From an uncultured Flavobacteriales bacterium (lineage in GTDB: Bacteria; Bacteroidota; Bacteroidia; Flavobacteriales_D; Crocinitomicaceae), in NCBI GenBank assembly GCA_937973685.1, contig CALJKJ010000041.1, positions 1 to 23,147 on the forward strand: DNA of 23,147 nucleotides, in the 5' to 3' direction. Shown piece after piece: positions 7,567 through 16,474 of this stretch. Every line of letters starts with the position of its first letter. The first letter of the stretch is position 1. Both the position numbers and the translations under genes were made by a program. The notes under the pieces are model-generated. The model saw only the letters and a program-made list of their open reading frames with translations. It searched no databases and was not told the DNA's origin.

Positions 7567-9417
7567 TTATGAATTCATTGATACTAAAAACTCTTCGTTG
7601 GAACGTGTATTGTCCATGTGTGATTTCATAAATTCCATTGCTTCAACAGGATTCATATCTGCAATGAATTTACGCAGCAACCAAATTCGTTGCAACACAT
7701 CTTTTCCAAGTAATAAGTCTTCACGACGCGTTCCTGATGCAGTAATATCGATAGCAGGATAGATACGACGGTTCGCAATTTTACGATCCAATTGTAATTC
7801 CATGTTACCTGTTCCTTTGAATTCCTCAAAAATAACCTCGTCCATTTTAGATCCAGTTTCCGTTAAAGCAGTTGCTAGTATAGAAAGTGAACCACCATTT
7901 TCAATTTTACGAGCCGAACCAAAGAAACGTTTTGGTTTGTGTAACGCGTTAGCATCAACACCACCCGAAAGCACTTTTCCTGAAGCAGGTGAAACAGTAT
8001 TGTATGCACGTGCTAAACGTGTAATAGAGTCTAATAAAATACAAACATCATGACCACATTCGACCATTCGTTTTGCTTTTTCTAAAACGATATTGGCAAC
8101 TTTCACGTGGCGGTCTGCTGGCTCATCAAATGTAGAAGCAACAACTTCCGCTTTTACACTTCGTGCCATATCTGTAACCTCTTCCGGACGTTCGTCAATT
8201 AACAAAACGATTAAGTATACTTCTGGATGATTGGCAGCAATAGCATTTGCAACATCTTTCAACAACATCGTTTTACCCGTTTTTGGCTGTGCAACGATCA
8301 TTCCACGTTGTCCTTTACCAATAGGTGCAAACAAATCCATAACACGTGTTGACATGCTTTCGTCCTTGTGTCCTGTTAATTTGAATTTTTCATCCGGAAA
8401 TAACGGTGTAAGGTATTCGAAAGGAACACGGTCACGAATATAACTTGGGTGACGTCCATTGATTGAATCAACTTTAACTAACGGGAAGAATTTTTCACCT
8501 TCTCTCGGTGGACGAATTGTTCCACGAACAGTATCACCTGTTTTCAAACCAAATAATTTGATTTGACTTTGTGAAACATACACATCATCTGGTGAAGGTA
8601 AATAGTTGTAATCCGATGAACGTAAAAATCCGTACCCATCTTGAATCACTTCCAAAACTCCCTCAGCCGTAACAATGCCAACTAAATTGTAAGCGTCCTC
8701 ATCAACTTTTTCCTCAACTACTTGATTGTGTTGTTGTTGTGGAGCTTGTTGGTTACCATTATTCTGACGATTCTGATTTTGATTTTGTTGGTTTTTGTGT
8801 TGGTTTGGGTTATTGTTTTGTCTTTCTGGACGATCTTGACGTTGTTCTGTTCGTTCTCCTTGAGTTGCATTGCCTTCTTTTACAGGCGCATTATTCTGAG
8901 GACGATTTTTTTGAAAACCTTGTTTTTGACCATTTTGATTATTTCTAGCAAATGGTTGGTTTCTTTCTGTTGGTTGAGGGTTTGCAGCAGGCTCAGTTGC
9001 ATTGGTGTTTTTATCTTCTTCACCAGCAGTTGCAGGAACAACTATTGCAGATTCACCATCTTTCTTTGCTGTTAATAAATTAGTCCCCATTTTGTTTTTA
9101 CGTGGACGTAATTTCTTTTCACTTCCCTCAGAAACAGTATCAGTAGTTGTGTTTTCCGTTTCACTACTTTCAGTCACTTTCGCATCAAGTTTTGAAGGAT
9201 TGGAAGTGGCGATAGGTGTTGAAGCGGTTTTGCGAGCACGAACATTATCAGATGAAGCTGCCGGTTTTGTATCTGAATTACTTGTTGACGTATTTTGCTT
9301 TGCAATTTCAGCTAACAATTCATTTTTCTTAAAAGATTCAACACGCTTAACACCTAAGTTTTTTGCGATTTCTCTTAATTCTGGTAATAACTTACCCTCT
9401 AAATCTTGATTATTCAT
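7567..9417 (-). CDS. rho: Transcription termination factor Rho, with long disordered insert
   Basis: A hexameric RNA-dependent ATPase that ends transcription. I use the ATG at 9417 (MNNQDLEGKLL; 616 residues). The open frame continues to 9534, but those 39 residues have no family match and the Rho N-terminal domain starts right after this Met. Domain order: Rho N domain (about 2-45, LPELREIAKNLGV), a low-complexity Asn/Gln/Arg/Pro-rich linker (about 46-240), the cold-shock-like RNA-binding domain (about 245-322, with DGYGFLRS), then the ATPase core with P-loop QPKTGKT (377-383) and Walker B CILLD (459-463). The long insert makes it larger than the 419-residue E. coli protein and is common in Bacteroidota. 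I found no TAnnTTTG box in the 183-nt gap shared with the divergent symporter gene. A DUF4199 gene follows 8 nt downstream. Confidence 0.97.
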   Translation of the reverse strand: MNNQDLEGKLLPELREIAKNLGVKRVESFKKNELLAEIAKQNTSTSNSDTKPAASSDNVRARKTASTPIATSNPSKLDAKVTESSETENTTTDTVSEGSEKKLRPRKNKMGTNLLTAKKDGESAIVVPATAGEEDKNTNATEPAANPQPTERNQPFARNNQNGQKQGFQKNRPQNNAPVKEGNATQGERTEQRQDRPERQNNNPNQHKNQQNQNQNRQNNGNQQAPQQQHNQVVEEKVDEDAYNLVGIVTAEGVLEVIQDGYGFLRSSDYNYLPSPDDVYVSQSQIKLFGLKTGDTVRGTIRPPREGEKFFPLVKVDSINGRHPSYIRDRVPFEYLTPLFPDEKFKLTGHKDESMSTRVMDLFAPIGKGQRGMIVAQPKTGKTMLLKDVANAIAANHPEVYLIVLLIDERPEEVTDMARSVKAEVVASTFDEPADRHVKVANIVLEKAKRMVECGHDVCILLDSITRLARAYNTVSPASGKVLSGGVDANALHKPKRFFGSARKIENGGSLSILATALTETGSKMDEVIFEEFKGTGNMELQLDRKIANRRIYPAIDITASGTRREDLLLGKDVLQRIWLLRKFIADMNPVEAMEFMKSHMDNTRSNEEFLVSMNS

Positions 9418-9548
9418 ATAAAGTCTTGGACTAATAAACTGTATTCGATTGAATACGCTCGATTTTTGTTTGTGATTTGTCTGTAAAGACGTCGTAAAAA
9501 TAACAATATTTAATGAAACACAAACTTTAATCAATTTTTTTCTATCAT

Positions 9549-9578
9549 TTTGATTTCAGGTATATCCTACTAATTTTG
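9549..9578 (+). promoter_or_regulatory. Bacteroidota-type promoter for the symporter gene
   Basis: TTTG at 9549-9552, an 18-nt spacer, then TAATTTTG at 9571-9578 fit the TTTG/TAnnTTTG primary sigma consensus with normal spacing. Transcription would start near 9585, about 15 nt before the ATG at 9601. This is the best promoter match in the window. Confidence 0.6.
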
Positions 9579-9600
9579 TAACAACTCAAATGAAGTGATT

Positions 9601-11178
9601 ATGAAAATGCAAGGAAAAAGTATAGTGCTGATAATTTTTGTACTGGCAAATATTATTTTAATCGGAAGTGCGTTTGCTTTTCCAGCTAATTTCCAAGCAT
9701 TCATAGCTCCGAGTTTGTTGTCTATTGGAGCTGGTTTGGGATTTGTGTTATTCCGTTCAAGCAAACAATTATTCGCCTATTTTTCTGCTTTTGCATTAAC
9801 TGGATTTTTATTCTTTTTACAAACGAAATTCCAAGGGCAATCTGCTCAGTTTGTTGGTTATTTTCGATTTGTTATCATCGGTTTTTTATTGAGTCAATCG
9901 TATAAAAGCAAAAAGTTATCCTATTGGATTTTTACAGCTATGTTGCTTGGAATAGAAGTAGGGATCGATTTCCCTGCATTTGCGGGTGAAATGAAACGTT
10001 TTAGCGATATATTCCTACGCTTGATAAAAACCTTAGTGGCTCCGTTGATTTTCTCTACTTTGGTTGTTGGAATTGCTGGGCATAGTAACCTAAAACAAGT
10101 AGGACGAATTGGCTTGAAAAGTATCTTGTATTTTGAAATAGTAACCACGTTTGCTTTGTTTATTGGGTTGTTAGCGATCAATGTTACACAAGCTGGAAAA
10201 GGCTTACCAACAATGGAGGTGCAAACCAGTGCGAAAGAAAAAAGCGCTGAGTTATTAGCTCAATTGGAGAAACCAAAAGATCATTTGGTGGAGATTTTCC
10301 CAGAAAATATCGCGAAATCAATCGTTGAAAACCAAGTGTTACAAATTGTCATTTTCTCTGTATTATTTGCTATTGCAATCAGTTTACTGAAAAATGTGAA
10401 ACACAAAGAAACGATGTTGCATTGGTCGGAAAGCTTGTCAGAAGTCATGTTCAAATTCACTGACATTGTCATGTTTGTTGCACCACTTGCAGTTTTTGGT
10501 GCAATTGCAAGTACGGTTTCAAAATCGGGTGTAGACGTTTTATTGAATCTCATGAAATTGGTTGGAACGCTCTATGTTTCGTTAGTCGTTTTTGTTTTGG
10601 TCGTTTTGTTGCCAATTGCATTGTTTTTCAAAATTCCAATTAAAAAATTCTTGGGTGCAATAACTGAACCATTGTCGATTGCTTTTGCAACTGCTAGTAG
10701 TGAAGCTGCTTTACCAAAAGCATTGGAAAACATGGAGAAATTTGGCGTTCCAAAAAAGATTGTCGGATTTGTTATTCCAACTGGTTATAGTTTTAACCTC
10801 GATGGGACGACTCTTTACTTATCCATGGCAACTGTTTTTGTTGCGCAAATGTGTGGAGTTGAATTAACAATTGGTCAGCAAATAGCAATCTGTTTGACTT
10901 TAATGCTAACAAGTAAAGGTGTTGCGGGTGTTCGTGGAGCTTCTTTCGTGATTTTAACTACCACATTAATGGATTACAAACACCTTGGATTAGATGTTGA
11001 AAAAGCTGGAATTATTCTTGGGGTTGATGCGTTAATGGACATGGGTAGAACATCTGTTAATGTACTTGGAAATTGCTTGGCTTCAGCAGTTGTTGCACGC
11101 AGTGAAAAAGAATTATTCGTTACTGAAAACGCTTCGGATGATGAACTAATCGCTGAAAACGGTTTGTTAGGCGACTAA
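9601..11178 (+). CDS. Dicarboxylate/amino acid:cation symporter (DAACS, GltPh/GltP family)
   Basis: 525 residues from the ATG at 9601; a GTG at 9595 is in frame but less likely, and a Met at 9607 is also possible. An extra N-terminal membrane region of about 105 residues (three or four helices) precedes the normal DAACS fold, making it longer than the ~420-residue archaeal GltPh. Family motifs are clear: the serine-rich hairpin SSEAALP (366-372), PTGYSFNLDGT (393-403) and DALMDMGRTSVN (476-487). By alignment to GltPh from memory, D480 and R483 match the residues that bind the amino group and the side-chain carboxylate, pointing to aspartate or glutamate uptake. N491 replaces the Asp (D405 in GltPh) that forms part of sodium site 1, so coupling may differ. 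The gene has its own promoter and faces uvrA tail to tail. Confidence 0.92.
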   Translation: MKMQGKSIVLIIFVLANIILIGSAFAFPANFQAFIAPSLLSIGAGLGFVLFRSSKQLFAYFSAFALTGFLFFLQTKFQGQSAQFVGYFRFVIIGFLLSQSYKSKKLSYWIFTAMLLGIEVGIDFPAFAGEMKRFSDIFLRLIKTLVAPLIFSTLVVGIAGHSNLKQVGRIGLKSILYFEIVTTFALFIGLLAINVTQAGKGLPTMEVQTSAKEKSAELLAQLEKPKDHLVEIFPENIAKSIVENQVLQIVIFSVLFAIAISLLKNVKHKETMLHWSESLSEVMFKFTDIVMFVAPLAVFGAIASTVSKSGVDVLLNLMKLVGTLYVSLVVFVLVVLLPIALFFKIPIKKFLGAITEPLSIAFATASSEAALPKALENMEKFGVPKKIVGFVIPTGYSFNLDGTTLYLSMATVFVAQMCGVELTIGQQIAICLTLMLTSKGVAGVRGASFVILTTTLMDYKHLGLDVEKAGIILGVDALMDMGRTSVNVLGNCLASAVVARSEKELFVTENASDDELIAENGLLGD

Positions 11179-11180
11179 AC

Positions 11181-13964
11181 TTACATTTTTTCGCGTAAAT
11201 GTTTTCCAGTGTGATTGGTTGTTTCCAAACACAAGGCTTCTGGCGTTCCTTCAAACACAATTTCTCCGCCATTGTTTCCGCCATCGGGACCAATATCAAT
11301 GATCCAATCAGCTGATTTGATGACATCCATGTTGTGTTCGATAACAACAATCGAATGACCGTCATCGACCAAGCGATTAAAAGCAATCAATAACTTTTCA
11401 ATATCGTGGAAATGCAAACCTGTAGTAGGTTCATCAAAAATGAAAAGTGTTTTTTTAGTCGTTTGATTTCCTTTGATTAAAAAAGAAGCAAGTTTCACAC
11501 GTTGCGCTTCACCACCACTTAATGAACTACTCGATTGCCCCATTTTCAAATAACCCAAACCGACATCTTCTAATGGCTGAATTTTTTGGACAATTTTTTC
11601 CTCGATTTTATCTTTTCCACCTTTGAAAAATACAAGAGCTTCTGAGATGTCCATTTTTAACAAATCAGAAATATTTTTTTCGCGGTAGTAAACTTCCAAC
11701 GCTTCTTGTTTGTAACGCGATCCACCACAAGCCTCACACGGCAAGTGTACATCGGCCATGAACTGCATACTCACGGTAACTTGACCTTCGCCTTCACACA
11801 TTTCACAGCGACCTCCTTCAACATTGAACGAGAAAAATCCAGGTTTGTAGTTGTTGTGTTTGGCAGCGTTTTGACGGGAATACAATTCACGGATATCGTC
11901 AAAAGCTTTCACATACGTTACTGGATTACTACGCGAAGATTTACCAATTGGGTTTTGATCAATCAATTCTATTTCTGCAATCAAAGAAGTGTCTCCAATG
12001 ATTCCTTTGAAATTTCCTTGGAAATCACCAAACAATCCCAGTTTCTTCCGCATTGCTGGGTAGAGAATATCTTTGATCAACGTAGATTTTCCTGATCCAC
12101 TGACACCTGTAACAGCTACAATTCGGTTCAAAGGAATAGAAACAGTCACATTTTTCAAATTGTTTTCCTTTGCATTTAGAATCGTTATTTTGTTGGTGCT
12201 TGTTCTGCGTTTTGCAGGAACGATAATTTGCTTACTGCCAGTTAAATAATCTGCTGTTAAGCTATTTTTTGCTTGGGCTAATTTTGAGAAATCACCTTGA
12301 AAGACTAATTCACCACCAAATTGACCTGCTGCAGGTCCGATATCGATAATTTCATCGGCTGCTTTCATCATGTCTTCTTCGTGTTCAACAACGATTACGG
12401 TGTTTCCTAATGCTTTTAATCGTTGCAACACCGAAATCAATCGTTCGGTATCTCTTGGGTGTAAACCAATGCTCGGTTCATCTAAAATATACATGGAACC
12501 AACTAAACTACTTCCCAACGATGTTGCTAAGTTGATGCGTTGTGATTCACCACCAGACAATGTATTTGCAGCACGATTCAAGGTCAAATAGCCCAACCCA
12601 ACATCGCACAAAAACGATAGTCGTTGCGTTATTTCGGGTAAAACCCTTTTTACCACTTGTTGGTCGTGTTCATCAACTGTTAAAGCGCCAAAAAATTGAA
12701 ATGCTTCTGAAATTGGCATTAAAACGAGTTCACGAATACTGATGCCGCCAACTTTCACATAATTTGCATCGTTTCGTAAACGAGTTCCATCACATTCAGG
12801 ACACAAGGTTTTTCCTCGGTAGCGGGAAAGGAGAACGCGGTATTGAATTCTGTATGCTTGACTTTCTACTTGTTTGAAAAACTCTGTTAAGCCAGTGAAA
12901 TGAGCATTTCCCGTCCACAATAATTGTAGTTGATCTGCAGTTAATTCGTCAATTGGTCGGTGAATTGGAAAATCAAATTTTCGTGCATTGATGAGTAATT
13001 GTTGTAAATATTCACCCATGACATCACCTTTCCATGGTGCAATTGCACCTTCGAAGACACTTAAACTTGTATCTGGAATCACCAAGTTGCGATCAATTCC
13101 AATTACAGAACCGTATCCTTCACAAGTTTTACAAGCGCCAAAAGGGTTGTTAAACGTGAATAAATAGGGGCTAGGCTCAACGAAAGTCATGCCATCGCGT
13201 TCAAAACGATTGGAGAAATGCTTGGATTCAAAAGTTGTTGCATGAACAATGTCACATTCTCCTTCACCTTCCAAAAAAGCCAATTGAATCGAATCCCCCA
13301 ATCTCCCTAATGTATCTTGGTCCATTTCTTTCGTCACAACACGATCGATAATCAAATGAACAGACTTAGCAGCGGATAATTGCTCAGGAGTTGAATCGGT
13401 CAAAGAGACAATTTCGTTATCGAGTAACAATCGACTGTATCCTTGTTCGTTGAGTAAAGTGATTGATTTGTCAGCACCATAGCGCGCCAAATGTGTATAA
13501 GGAGCAGTAATTAATAAGCGTTCGTTATCAGGTAATTGTTGGATGTAATTGATGACATCAGCAACATTATCTTTTCTTACTTGTTCATTGGAAATGGGTG
13601 AAAACGTTTTCCCAATTCGTGCAAACAAGAGTTTTAAGTAATCGTAAATCTCTGTCGTTGTTCCAACAGTTGAACGAGGATTATTCGAAATAACCTTTTG
13701 TTGAATCGCAATAGCAGGAGCAATACCTTTGATGAAATCTGTTTCAGGTTTGTCTAATTTTCCTAAGAATTGACGTGCATAGGACGAAAGACTTTCGATG
13801 TAACGTCGTTGTCCTTCTGCGAAAAGCGTATCAAATGCCAAGGAAGATTTTCCTGATCCAGACAAACCGGTTATTACGGTCAGTTTTCCATGTTCAATTT
13901 TCACCTCTAAATTTTTGAGGTTATTGACACGTGCGCCTTTGATATGAATGTACTTTTCTGCCAT
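11181..13964 (-). CDS. uvrA: Excinuclease ABC subunit A (UvrA)
   Basis: 927 residues, near the usual ~940. UvrA is the damage-recognition ATPase of nucleotide excision repair; it dimerises and loads UvrB. Two ABC modules are complete. First module: Walker A GLSGSGKSS (33-41), zinc cysteines C278/C281 and C388/C391, signature LSGGESQR (469-476), Walker B YILDEPS (492-498). Second module: Walker A GVSGSGKST (620-628), zinc cysteines C720/C723 and C743/C746, signature LSGGEAQR (815-822), Walker B FIFDEPT (841-847). All metal and nucleotide motifs are intact, so it should be active. It starts at ATG 13964 and stands alone. Its stop codon is only 2 bp from that of the convergent symporter gene, and no terminator is seen there. 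A candidate -7 box lies at 14008-14015. Confidence 0.98.
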   Translation of the reverse strand: MAEKYIHIKGARVNNLKNLEVKIEHGKLTVITGLSGSGKSSLAFDTLFAEGQRRYIESLSSYARQFLGKLDKPETDFIKGIAPAIAIQQKVISNNPRSTVGTTTEIYDYLKLLFARIGKTFSPISNEQVRKDNVADVINYIQQLPDNERLLITAPYTHLARYGADKSITLLNEQGYSRLLLDNEIVSLTDSTPEQLSAAKSVHLIIDRVVTKEMDQDTLGRLGDSIQLAFLEGEGECDIVHATTFESKHFSNRFERDGMTFVEPSPYLFTFNNPFGACKTCEGYGSVIGIDRNLVIPDTSLSVFEGAIAPWKGDVMGEYLQQLLINARKFDFPIHRPIDELTADQLQLLWTGNAHFTGLTEFFKQVESQAYRIQYRVLLSRYRGKTLCPECDGTRLRNDANYVKVGGISIRELVLMPISEAFQFFGALTVDEHDQQVVKRVLPEITQRLSFLCDVGLGYLTLNRAANTLSGGESQRINLATSLGSSLVGSMYILDEPSIGLHPRDTERLISVLQRLKALGNTVIVVEHEEDMMKAADEIIDIGPAAGQFGGELVFQGDFSKLAQAKNSLTADYLTGSKQIIVPAKRRTSTNKITILNAKENNLKNVTVSIPLNRIVAVTGVSGSGKSTLIKDILYPAMRKKLGLFGDFQGNFKGIIGDTSLIAEIELIDQNPIGKSSRSNPVTYVKAFDDIRELYSRQNAAKHNNYKPGFFSFNVEGGRCEMCEGEGQVTVSMQFMADVHLPCEACGGSRYKQEALEVYYREKNISDLLKMDISEALVFFKGGKDKIEEKIVQKIQPLEDVGLGYLKMGQSSSSLSGGEAQRVKLASFLIKGNQTTKKTLFIFDEPTTGLHFHDIEKLLIAFNRLVDDGHSIVVIEHNMDVIKSADWIIDIGPDGGNNGGEIVFEGTPEALCLETTNHTGKHLREKM

Positions 13965-14007
13965 GTTACAAATTTCGTAAAATCTCTTTGTGATTTACGT
14001 CAAAACA

Positions 14008-14015
14008 CAAAAATA
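14008..14015 (-). promoter_or_regulatory. Candidate -7 box for uvrA
   Basis: On the minus strand this reads TATTTTTG, a TAnnTTTG match, ending 43 nt before the uvrA ATG. The nearest -33-like TTG is only 14 nt away, too close, so support is weak. I saw no SOS-type palindrome in the 221-nt uvrA/sigma gap. Confidence 0.3.
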
Positions 14016-14038
14016 TCCTTCTTTGCTAACAATTATTA

Positions 14039-14074
14039 TTTGTTAAAGTTTAGCATTTTTTGACATTAATTTTG
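14039..14074 (+). promoter_or_regulatory. Candidate promoter for the ECF sigma factor gene
   Basis: TTTG (14039-14042) and TAATTTTG (14067-14074) are separated by 24 nt, slightly longer than usual. A start near 14080 would give a leader of roughly 105 nt before the ATG at 14186. I see no riboswitch-like structure in that leader. Confidence 0.35.
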
Positions 14075-14185
14075 TGTAACCAAAATATTATAGTAAATTC
14101 GGCATATACAAAACGAAAAGCCTATAGCAAAATTCTACATTAAAAAGTTATAAATCAGTAAGTTAAACTATTTAATAGTAGCATT

Positions 14186-14782
14186 ATGTCTATACAATTT
14201 CAAGATGACCATCAATTGGTGAAGCAATACATTGATGGCGACGAGCAAGCATTCGAAATCTTATTGTTACGTCATAAAGACAAAATTTTCCGTTCAATTT
14301 ACAACAAGCTGCGCGATTACGATCTTGCAGAGGATATTTTCCAAGAGGCGTTTATTAAAATTATTCAAACCTTAAAATTGGGTAATTACAACGAGGAAGG
14401 TAAATTTTTACCTTGGGCAATGCGCATCGCACAAAATTTGGTGATCGATCACTTCCGTAAATCAGGTCGTGTGAAAATGATCAATGAAAATTCGTCTCGG
14501 TCAGAAGAGTTCACCATTTTCTCAATTTTAAAGCATGATGATGCCAACTTTTTAGAAGCTGTTTCAAAAACTGAATTGGAACATCAAATGTTGCAATTGT
14601 TGGATTATTTACCTGAAAGTCAAAAAGAAATCATAGAAAAACGCATTTTTCAAGATTTGTCTTTCAAAGAAATAGCCGATTCAGAAGGGATTTCCATAAA
14701 TACAGCTTTGGGTAGAATGCGATACGCGTTGATCAACATGCGTAAAATGATAGAAAAGCATCAATTGGTAACAGATATATAA
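14186..14782 (+). CDS. ECF-type RNA polymerase sigma factor
   Basis: 198 residues containing only regions 2 and 4, as in the ECF (group 4) sigma family. Region 2 spans about residues 20-95, including a hydrophobic FEILLLRHKDKIFRSIY helix, the core-binding DLAEDIFQEAFIKI motif and the WAMRIAQNLVIDHFRK -10 recognition helix. Region 4 spans about 135-190 (LPESQKEIIEKRIFQDLSFKEIADSEGIS, with helix-turn-helix ending in TALGRMRYALINMRK). It redirects RNA polymerase to a set of promoters not identified here. The gene is monocistronic, ends at a strong terminator and has no anti-sigma factor or membrane partner beside it, so its trigger is unknown. Many Bacteroidota ECF genes of this kind sit apart from any regulator. 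Start ATG 14186 is well placed. Confidence 0.93.
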   Translation: MSIQFQDDHQLVKQYIDGDEQAFEILLLRHKDKIFRSIYNKLRDYDLAEDIFQEAFIKIIQTLKLGNYNEEGKFLPWAMRIAQNLVIDHFRKSGRVKMINENSSRSEEFTIFSILKHDDANFLEAVSKTELEHQMLQLLDYLPESQKEIIEKRIFQDLSFKEIADSEGISINTALGRMRYALINMRKMIEKHQLVTDI

Positions 14783-14802
14783 CTTTCAAAAATATAGACA
14801 TA

Positions 14803-14838
14803 AAAAAAGCCTCTTTCATTGTTGAAAGAGGCTTTTTT
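14803..14838. terminator. Bidirectional intrinsic terminator, sigma factor / pckA
   Basis: A perfect 16-bp inverted repeat (AAAAAAGCCTCTTTCA, loop TTGT, TGAAAGAGGCTTTTTT) lies 20 nt after the sigma factor stop and 12 nt from the pckA stop on the other strand. T-runs on both strands suit termination in both directions. Confidence 0.95.
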
Positions 14839-14850
14839 GTATCTAGTAGC

Positions 14851-16461
14851 TTATGCCATCACCTTCGGTGCAGCAGCTAAAATTGTTTTGTCTGTTTCAC
14901 TTGCATATTGATCGAAGTTTTTCACAAACTCGCCTGCCAAGTGATTAGCTGTTTTGTCATACGCTTCTTTGTCAGCCCATGTAGCACGTGGATTTAAAAT
15001 CTCACTTGGTACTTCTGGACAAGAAGTAGGGAACGATAAATCAAATATTGGCAGTGTTTCAAAAGCAACATTATCCAATTGACCTGTTAAAGCTGCAGTA
15101 ATCATTGAACGTGTGTATGCTAATTTCATTCTGCTTCCAACTCCGTATGATCCTCCAGACCATCCTGTGTTAATCAACCAAACTTTGATATCAGTACCTT
15201 CGATTTTTTCACCTAATAATTTCGCGTATTTTGCAGGGTGCAATGGTAAAAATGCTTTCCCGAAACAGGCTGAAAAAGTTGTTGTTGGTTCAGTAATTCC
15301 AACTTCAGTTCCAGCAACCTTTGCCGTATATCCAGACATGAAGTGATACATCGCTTGTTCTGTCGTTAAACGAGAAATTGGAGGCAATACACCAAACGCA
15401 TCTGCTGTTAAGAAGAAAATGTTTTTTGGATTTGAACCTACAGAAGGAGTCATGATATTATCGATGAAATCGATAGGGTAGGAAACACGAGTGTTTTCTG
15501 TAATTGTTCCGTCTGTATAATCTGGAGTTGAAGTACCATCAATAAATCCGATGTTTTCTAAGATTGAACCAAATTTAATCGCGTTGAAAATTTGCGGTTC
15601 TTTTTCAGCAGATAAATCAATTGTTTTTGCGTAACAACCACCTTCAAAATTGAAAACAGTGTTGTTCGACCAACCGTGCTCATCATCTCCAATCAAACGT
15701 CTGTTTGGATCAGAAGATAAAGTTGTTTTTCCTGTTCCAGAAAGTCCAAAGAAAATTGCAGTATCACCACCTTCGCCAACATTTGCTGAACAGTGCATGG
15801 ATAATACATTTTTTTCATGTGGTAACACGTAGTTTAAAACAGAGAAAATTCCTTTTTTGATTTCACCTGTATATCCTGTACCACCAATGATGATCATTTT
15901 ACGTGTGAAATTTAAAATAGCGAAATTAGCTTGACGTGTTCCATCAATCGCTGGATCTGCTTGAAATCCTGGTGCACATACAATGTTCCATTCCGCATCA
16001 AAGTTTTCAATTTCTTCGTCTGTTGGACGTAAAAACATGTTGTAAGCGAACATGTTTGACCAAGGGAATTCAGCTGTGACGCGAATGTTCATTCGAAATG
16101 CATCATCAGCACATGCATAAGCATCACGAACATACACATCTTTTCCAATCAAATACGCTTTCATTCTGTCGTAAAGCGCATCAAATTGAGCTGTTGAAAG
16201 CGGAATGTTTACATCCCCCCACCAAACTGAATTTTCAGTTTTTTCATCACGAACAACAAATCGATCTTTTGGAGAGCGGCCTGTGAATGCTCCCGTTTCG
16301 ATAGCTAATGCTCCCGTGTCAGTTAATACTCCTTGACCGTTTAAGATAGTGTCTTCCACTAATTCTGCAGGGGTCAAATTCCAGAAAACGTTTCCGAGGT
16401 TTTCTAATCCGATAGTTGCTTTAAGATCGGCGTTTTGTCCTCGTTTACCAAATTCATTCAT
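14851..16461 (-). CDS. pckA: Phosphoenolpyruvate carboxykinase (ATP)
   Basis: 536 residues, typical of the ATP-dependent enzyme that interconverts oxaloacetate plus ATP with PEP, CO2 and ADP in the cytoplasm at the start of gluconeogenesis. Clear motifs: TGRSPKDRF (60-68, substrate-binding Arg), the P-loop GLSGTGKT (239-246), kinase-2 LIGDDEHGW (256-264) and metal-site residues in the SMHCSANVG region (221-229). A lone gene, tail to tail with the sigma factor and downstream of the elbB stop. A perfect 16-bp palindrome sits 14-29 nt before its ATG, just downstream of a TAnnTTTG box, a position that would suit repression or control of mRNA structure. Start ATG 16461 is consistent with family N-termini. 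No odd features in the coding region. Confidence 0.98.
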   Translation of the reverse strand: MNEFGKRGQNADLKATIGLENLGNVFWNLTPAELVEDTILNGQGVLTDTGALAIETGAFTGRSPKDRFVVRDEKTENSVWWGDVNIPLSTAQFDALYDRMKAYLIGKDVYVRDAYACADDAFRMNIRVTAEFPWSNMFAYNMFLRPTDEEIENFDAEWNIVCAPGFQADPAIDGTRQANFAILNFTRKMIIIGGTGYTGEIKKGIFSVLNYVLPHEKNVLSMHCSANVGEGGDTAIFFGLSGTGKTTLSSDPNRRLIGDDEHGWSNNTVFNFEGGCYAKTIDLSAEKEPQIFNAIKFGSILENIGFIDGTSTPDYTDGTITENTRVSYPIDFIDNIMTPSVGSNPKNIFFLTADAFGVLPPISRLTTEQAMYHFMSGYTAKVAGTEVGITEPTTTFSACFGKAFLPLHPAKYAKLLGEKIEGTDIKVWLINTGWSGGSYGVGSRMKLAYTRSMITAALTGQLDNVAFETLPIFDLSFPTSCPEVPSEILNPRATWADKEAYDKTANHLAGEFVKNFDQYASETDKTILAAAPKVMA

Positions 16462-16474
16462 ACAATCGATTTTC

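Noticed and set aside
8722..9075. Plus-strand hydrophobic frames opposite the Rho linker
   Set aside because: Shadows of the Asn/Gln-rich codons of rho (reverse complement of AAC/CAA gives Val/Leu codons); no independent support.
9418..9534. N-terminal extension of Rho by 39 residues
   Set aside because: The Rho N domain begins just after the Met at 9417, and the extension has no family resemblance; more likely untranslated leader.
9595..9600. GTG start for the symporter
   Set aside because: An ATG follows two codons later at 9601 at a better distance from the promoter; the extra two residues add nothing.
13965..14185. Small RNA or LexA-type operator in the uvrA/sigma gap
   Set aside because: No convincing palindrome, hairpin with T-run or conserved RNA pattern; only candidate -7 boxes.
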